Source: Myotis daubentonii (taxonomy: Eukaryota > Chordata > Mammalia > Chiroptera > Vespertilionidae). From it: a stretch of 64,000 nt of DNA. Shown piece after piece: positions 58,074 through 64,000 of the stretch. The translations under genes were made by a program, and so were the position numbers. The notes beneath the pieces were generated by a model. The model ran no database searches. It saw only the letters and a list, made by a program, of their open reading frames with translations, and was not told the DNA's origin. The stretch is from NCBI RefSeq assembly GCF_963259705.1, contig NC_081841.1, forward strand, positions 119,669,033-119,733,032. Reading direction: 5' to 3'. Within the stretch, counting starts at the first letter, position 1. Each line of letters begins with the position of its first letter.

Positions 58074-58319
58074 TTACGCCAATCCCTTTAGCATTATGTA
58101 GTGATCTTCATTGTCCTTTGTTGTGGCCTTCATTTTGAAGTTGGTTGTGTCATATATGAGTATTGCTATCCCAACTTTGTTTCCATTTGCATGGAAATTT
58201 TTTCCCCATCTCTTCAGTTTAATCCTTTGTGAGTTTTTTGTTCTGATGTGGGTCTCTTGCAGACAGCATATATATGGGTCATGTTTTCTTATCCATTCTA
58301 TTATCCGATGTCTTCTCAT
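58074..58319 (-). pseudogene. L1 ORF2 endonuclease start, decayed
   Basis: The 81-residue open piece begins MRRHRIIEWIRKHDPYICCL, then QETHIRTKN with the conserved catalytic glutamate of the AP-like endonuclease, and GIAILIYDTTNFKMKATT. The frame ends after HYIMLKGLA where a full ORF2 would continue. Non-functional fragment. Confidence 0.85.
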
Positions 58320-58439
58320 TGGAACATAAAACTGTTGACATTTAAGGTTAATATTGATATATACTTATTTATTGCCATTTTTATTCTTTATGCTTATGTT
58401 TATCTCTATCTCTATTTGTTCTTATTATTACAGCAGTTC

Positions 58440-59215
58440 CTTTAACATTTCTTGAAATGATGGTTTGGTGGTGATAAACTCCTTTAGCCTTTTTATTCTC
58501 TGGAAAATTCTTTATTTCACCATCTATTTTTAATGGTAACATTGCTGGATAGAATAGTCTTGGTTTCAGATCTTGGTTTTCTTGGCCTTGAATACTTCAT
58601 GCCATTCCCTTCTGGTATGTAGAGTTTCTGATGAGAAATCTGACAGCCTTATAGGAACTCCTTTGTAGGTAACAAATTGCTTTTCTCTTGTTGCCTTTAT
58701 GATTATCTCTTTGCCTTTAATTTTTGGTATTTTAATTATGATGTGTCTGGGTGTTGGCCTGTTTAGGTTCTTCTTGCTTGGGTTCTCTGTGCCTCCTGAA
58801 CTTATGTGACTTTTTCCTTCACCAGGTTAGGGAAGTTTTCTGCCATTATTTCTTCAAATAGGTTCTCTATACCTTGCTCATTTTCTTCATCTTTTAGCAC
58901 TCCTATAAGGCAGACATTTCTTCATTTCATGTCCCACAGCTCCTTTAAATTGTCTCCCGTTTTAATTTTTTTTTTCTTTTTGGTTCTCTGAGTGATTTTT
59001 TTCTATCCTGTCTTCTAACTTGCTGATCTGATAATTGGCTTCCTCTAATGTGTTCTTTATTTCTTCCAGTATATTCTTTATTTCCCCTGTGTTATTCTTC
59101 ATTTCCAACTGGTCGTTTTTCATAGTTTCTATATCTTTTTTCATGCTGTTGATCATCTTTATAATTATTACTCTGAACACTGTATCTGAAATTTCTTATC
59201 TCCATTTCAGTTAAC
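58440..59215 (-). pseudogene. L1 ORF1 relic
   Basis: Only the amino coiled-coil part is open (59,180-58,962): MINSMKKDIETMKNDQLEMK and EIKNILEEIKNTLEEANYQI, heptad-like. The RRM and carboxyl domain continue leftwards with stops and frameshifts. It aligns in order with the intact ORF1 at 32.85-33.7 kb. Confidence 0.8.
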
Positions 59216-60285
59216 TTTATTTTGGAGAATTCTCTTGTTCTTTCATTTGGGCTTTTCCCCCCTCTCATTTAGGCTGCCTCTTTGGATTTGTTTCTATGTA
59301 TTATTAGATCTGTTATGACTCCCATTATTTTTTGGACAGTCTCTGGTGCAGGCCTATGTCAGACACTATTTGTAACTAGCCCTATTTGGAGTTATCAGCA
59401 ATCCACAGCTTGTGCCTCCCTCTGCTATGGCTGGGTGCATTTGTAAAGGACCAGGATGTGCACCAAGGTCTGCTTTTCCTAGCTCTGGGTTCAGCAGCAG
59501 ATAGGGCAAACATTCAAAGCACCCTAAGGTCTGATTGTGCCTGCAGGCTGATTGTTATTCTAAGTCACTTAATGAACCACCAGCTTTAGACCATAGTAGC
59601 GTGTAAACTCCACAGGGTGGGGTCAGAGATTTTATAATGGGTTTGGCAATTGTCTCCCCAGCAGGCTAACACTGTCTGGATGCCAAAGGGCTGCCTGAGA
59701 AAAATATCCTCTGCAGTATGGGGAAATAACTCATCACTGGGATCCATACAGCTGTCTTCTCAGCAATATCCCCAGGGCCACCAATCCAGGATTCTCCTTA
59801 CATATGTCTAGTCCACTCTGCTTTCCTTCTGCTGGAACCCAAGATGAGTGGCTGCACAGAAATTTTGTGCACTGGCCCTTTAAGAGAGTCCCTGCATTTC
59901 CTAACATTGCTCAATGGCAGACAAAAACACTGCTGCCTTTCACATTCAGGTATTACATGGGCACTGTTCCCAGTTCTGGTGTTCTGAGATGGGGAGTCAG
60001 GTTTGAGGTTTATATCCCAGACTTAGCAGGGGTAAACCCCCCACAGCTGAGATAGCCCTTTGGAATTTCAGCTGCTGCCTGTGGGAGCCTGACCAGCTCT
60101 CTTGCACCTCTGCATCTCCTACCAGTCTCTATACAGTTGCTCTTTATGTCCTTGATCACAAGGTTTCTCTAAAGCCAGTCTTCAGTTGGTTATTCAGGAT
60201 GATTTTTCTATATTTTATTTCTAATTCTAAGTTGGTTCTTTGAGAATGAGAGTGTAGCTTCCACTTAATCCACCACCATCTTGGA

Positions 60286-63200
60286 ATCTTATGCCTTATT
60301 AATTCTTGATTATCTTCTTCAACTTTCTTATTATGAGAATTTGGGTTTTTTACTTCTCCCTAAATCTTGGGATAAAGAGGCATAGTAATACTTCTGTGCT
60401 GAGTACATGAATTCTTTCCTGACATAACATATATTTCTTGCATTATAATAAATTTCTATTTGTTACAAGTATAAATTTAGAGTGAATCTTTAATATTCTG
60501 CTAATTATCCTTACCACCAGAGAGGAGGAAGATTCCAGAAAGAGTAGAGGGCCTGAGGAGGCAAACATCATAGCTTCTCCCTAAGCCCAAAGGGTCTAAG
60601 GCTGCCAAGGCTGTCCCCTTGCAGTAACCAAAACAAAGAAATATGGGGAAACCACTTATCAATGCTGGCTGGTACCTGGAGAGCTGTCAGTTACCTGGAG
60701 TCACTTATCTGCCTTTCTAATTGCAAAATAAATAGCCCCTGCAGCCTGCTTTTTTTTTTTTTTTTTTTTTTCATAACCTTATCTACTTTTCTGGTAGCTG
60801 CTTTTGAATTTTATTTTACTTTTTATTTTCTAAACACTGTCTCTTCTCTCTGTATATATTTTAAGTGTCCCATTTTTTTTAAAGCAGAGAACAGGGATCA
60901 ATATCATATTTTCTAAAGGAACTGCCAATGCCACACTTGCTATTGTTAACCTTCATGCCCTAAAAATCCCGAAGGATGCCAAATCTTCTTTGTAGGAGGC
61001 ATTGTGTCCAGTGAGAACCAGTTTATTGGCTTTCTATACCTCTGTTAGAGTCATGGTGGAAAAAGAGGATATGAAGGGGAAGTCAGCTGGCAGCACATTC
61101 TTTCTGAATCCGTATTTGGAAAGATTTCCAGATTTCCCTAATTGCTGTTTTTATTCATAGAACTTCTATTTCAAGGACACATGCTCACATGTGGATTGAC
61201 AGGCACTAGCCCCAGTAATGGTTGCATGGTCTGTAGTGCCTACAAAGGCTTGTTTCTATGGTGATAGAAGGCTCTGAGGAGACAGGATTATGGGACTGCT
61301 GGGACAAGGGCACTGACACACAAAGGCCCTTCTTTAGTGTGTGTATGTGTGTATGTGTGGTGTGTTGGGGTATGTAGAGTGTCAAGATTGGAAGGGGCTT
61401 GGTAGGTGGGAAATGAGGGTAAAAGTGTTAACTGGCAGAAAAGCCTGGGGAAATGAAGAAAGGTAATATTGATAGCATTGTAAGTACCTTGGTTATTAAT
61501 TAACATGGAAGGAGCAAAAAGAGAGAAGGCAAATATTATAGGCATGCCCAGTCTGGGTAATGTAGGGAAAGTAGTTGTTAGTCACATTTGGGAACATGTC
61601 ATTAGCCAGAGTAGGAGTGGCTACTGCAAGCATGGGAAAATTTGAGATACATAAGCTCCTAAACAAATGAGTTCTCTCTCTTGCTCTCTCTCATGTGTTG
61701 GGCTCCTGCCTCTCTTGTTGAAAGGGGCATGTACTCCTGCACTCACCTATATGGCTCACAGACTCCACACAATGGACTAATGGACTGCGACTAGCCTGAT
61801 GCTAAACTGGACCCAGCTTCACTATGGAATGGAAACTTTGGACACTGGCTTTGCTCTAGCTCTGCTGAATCCAATGGTGCACCTCTTAGAAGACTGGTTC
61901 AAGGGAAATAGAACTTTAGAAGCCAAGGGATGTAACTCCATGAAATAAAAATCACTCGTCCTCCCACACAAGTCTTAGGAAATTCTTTTTTTTCAAGGTA
62001 TCATAAGGACCTGAACCCCAGCACTCAGTGGGAAGAGGGATTCCTCACTTCCATTGGTGGACACCCCACTTCCACCAAAAACAATACCTGGATGAGAATT
62101 CTAGAAAATTGAAGAAGGAAGCAAATTTAAGTGAAAAAAGGAAAAGGGGAAATGAAGAATTTCTCTTTCTTCAGAGCATTCTCCTCTCTTTTGAAAGGTT
62201 TATGGTGGCAGAATTATGCCACATAAAGATGGAGAGGAGATTCAAGTTTAGCCAGCAGAAGCAGATGGTGTAATGGTTTGAGTCAGTGTAAGTGGCACTC
62301 CAACATTGCTGGCTTACTGTTCTGGCCCCACAGTGAGTCAGGGAGAGAAGAGGAACTGACATCCCCTGCCATGGCAGGGTTTGTGGGACACATGAAGCCA
62401 CTACTTCCCCACCCTATCACGTGAGGCAGGTGATAGCTTCATCTAGTCTTACAGAAGGCACTGCTGTTTATCAGAGACTTTGGAAAGATATCCAAAGAAT
62501 TCCATTCTATTATCATTTACTTCTTGAACATGAACTGAAAGCTTTACCCTCAGCCAAAAGGCAGTCACCCACTCTAGGGGTCTGGAATTATTCTTCTTGT
62601 CTCTGGTCCTAAAACATCAATGGTTTTTTAAAAAAATGATTAACCACCTATTGTGTGCCAGCAGTTTTCACATGCTAATCAGCACCATTGGTGCTAAGGG
62701 GTATCTGTCCCATTTTGCAGTTGAGAATATGAGGTTCAAAGAGGCTGAGTGCTTTGCCCATAGTCAAGGATGCAAGTCAAGTCCAGATTTCCAGATTGCA
62801 GCTCCATGCTGCTTCCTTTATTTGCTGTCCCTCTTTTCTGCAAATTCTTAACTTCCTGATGGAAGGATTCAGGCTCTGAATCTGCACTGAACTATCCTCT
62901 GGTCATGAATATGGCAGTGGAAGGACTGAGAGGCCTAGCATGCACTGACCATGCTCGGTTCCTTTGAAGGTACTTTCCAGAGGTTAACTCTCAACCAACC
63001 CTAGAAAAGAAGCTTGATACACAAGCAGACAAAAAAGCCATTCACCTAATGAGTAGATTCTTGAAACCAAGCTTTCCCAAATCATGTGTGTATCTCCCCC
63101 AAGTATGTGATTTGTGATTCAGTTTTAGAGTTTAATAAAATCATATTGTGAATCTGAAAACTGATGGAAAAGCATTCATTTATTGAGTTAGTTGTAGTAC

Positions 63201-63584
63201 TTTTTATTTGGATTTCTTAATATTCACATTGTGCTCTCATTGTGGGCCCATTCAGGGTTGAGAAATTAGTGGTACCCCATCAATTCTGACTTAACCAAAT
63301 TAAAATTTACTTAAATTGGTTGTTCTCACACAGGTGGTTGGCCAGATTCCTGATCCCTTCTTTTCTCATGTGCAAAATCTACAGGGTGCTGGGACTCTAC
63401 CTCAAGGCTTCTCCATTCTGATCCAGCATCCTGCCAGGTAGTACAGTGGAACCTGGAGGCAGGAAATGATTTCAATCTTAAATGTGTGATGAATTTCTAT
63501 AACCATTAAGTACTCCTGAAATGTTTTATAATTAGGACTTTTTCATAGAATTTTAGCCTTTGAGAGAGTTGTAAAAATTATACA
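60286..63584. other. Largely unique sequence
   Basis: No gene recognised. Contains a T run at 60,750-60,771, a (TG)-rich stretch at 61,338-61,362 and a MIR relic at 62,640-62,820. The part 61,670-61,960 (CTCATGTGTTGGGCTCCTGC, to AATAAAAATCAC) looks like an interspersed repeat 3' end but I cannot name it. Confidence 0.45.
62640..62820 (+). mobile_element. MIR SINE relic
   Basis: CCACCTATTGTGTGCCAGCA, CCCATTTTGCAGTTGAGAAT, GGTTCAAAGAGGCTGAGTGC, TTTGCCCATAGTCAAGG and CCAGATTTCCAGATTGCAG follow the MIR order. Confidence 0.75.
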
Positions 63585-64000
63585 GCCATGAGATGGCTAC
63601 TATAAAAAACCAAAAGCCATCTCACACACATGAGGATGGCTACTAAAAATAAAACAAAACAAAACAAAACAAAAACCAACAAATAACAAATGTTGGTGAA
63701 AATATGAATAAATTGGAACTCTTCTTCACTGTTAGTGGGAAGGTAAAGTCGTGCAACCACTATGGAAAACTGTATAGCAATATGCAAAAAATTAAACATA
63801 GGTTTACCATTTGATTCAGCAATTCTACTTCTGGGTGTATTCCCCAAAATATTTAAAGCAGGGTCTCAAAGAGATATTTGCACACCCATGTTCATAGCAG
63901 CATTATTCACAATAGCCAAAAGGTGTAAGCAACTCAAGTGTCCATCAACAAATGAATGAACAAAGAAAACATAATATATACATACAATGGAATATTATTC
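63585..64000 (+). mobile_element. Old L1 ORF2 3' region, runs off right edge
   Basis: CAACCACTATGGAAAACTGT, CCATTTGATTCAGCAATTC, TACTTCTGGGTGTATTCCCC, ATGTTCATAGCAGCATTATT, CACAATAGCCAAAAGGTG, AAGTGTCCATCAACAAATGA and TACAATGGAATATTATTC are the carboxyl end of L1 ORF2. Interrupted by (CAAAA)n at about 63,648-63,676; frames broken. Confidence 0.88.

Larger units (their letters stand above)
48966..60285 (-). mobile_element. Full-length old L1 LINE, antisense, heavily interrupted
   Basis: 3' end at about 48,966 (AAAGCTTTATTGTTAAAAGT), 3'UTR and ORF2 end to 49,352, then resuming at 53,636 (AGTATTCTATGGTATAAATG) after a 4.3-kb Helitron block. ORF2 runs to its start near 58,319, where the complement reads MRRHRIIEWIRKHDPYICCL and QETH, the endonuclease domain. 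ORF1 lies at about 58,440-59,215 and 5'UTR at 59,240-60,285, ending in the complement of AAGATGGTGGTGGATTAAGT. Interrupted also by a Helitron at 53,725, SINEs at 54,096 and 54,639 and a Helitron at 55,790. Coding frames are broken throughout. Confidence 0.9.

Overview
This is a mammalian, repeat-dominated, non-genic window that almost certainly comes from a vespertilionid (evening) bat. The signature is the co-occurrence of Ves tRNA-derived SINEs, many Helitrons of the HeliBat type (5' TC..., 3' hairpin GTGCAC..GTGCAC followed by CTAG, inserted between A and T), several small hAT elements with 8-bp target duplications, and young L1 LINEs. I see no intact host gene, tRNA, rRNA or CRISPR. The only host-gene sequences are a processed pseudogene of HSPA8 (HSC70) and a Helitron-borne fragment of FZD1 (Frizzled-1).

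Layout. 1-7.34 kb: the 5'UTR of one L1 followed by a long decayed antisense L1 carrying a Helitron. 7.34-8.27 kb: ancient L1 ORF1 relic and unassigned sequence. 8.28-10.92 kb: a 2.65-kb GC-rich Helitron that has captured the start of FZD1, with a large inverted repeat next to the capture. 11.26-16.71 kb: four short Helitrons, Ves SINEs and two hAT elements, some nested. 16.7-26.4 kb: mostly unique AT-rich sequence with MIR, Tigger and microsatellites. 26.4-29.1 kb: a young 5'-truncated L1 on the + strand with one premature stop. 30.95-36.17 kb: a Helitron and a closely similar L1 on the - strand, into which a complete 2.16-kb ORF1-only (half-L1-like) element has jumped. 37.03-39.75 kb: a small hAT that has been split by the HSPA8 retrocopy and by an L1 3' end. 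39.8-46.2 kb: mainly unique sequence with one SINE and one Helitron. 46.2-60.3 kb: two antisense L1s carrying a hAT, SINEs, Helitrons at the same ORF2 position, and a 4.3-kb head-to-tail Helitron pile-up. 60.3-64 kb: unique sequence, a MIR relic and the 3' part of an old L1.

The biology is an interaction network of mobile elements rather than an operon-like system. Helitrons capture a gene start, stack on each other's 5' junction, land repeatedly at one L1 site, and donate an AATAAA signal that appears to have ended a LINE transcript and been carried off as a 3' transduction. The most noteworthy items are the FZD1-carrying Helitron, the ORF1-only LINE with intact ORF and perfect target duplication, its Helitron-derived 3' transduction, and the Helitron array.
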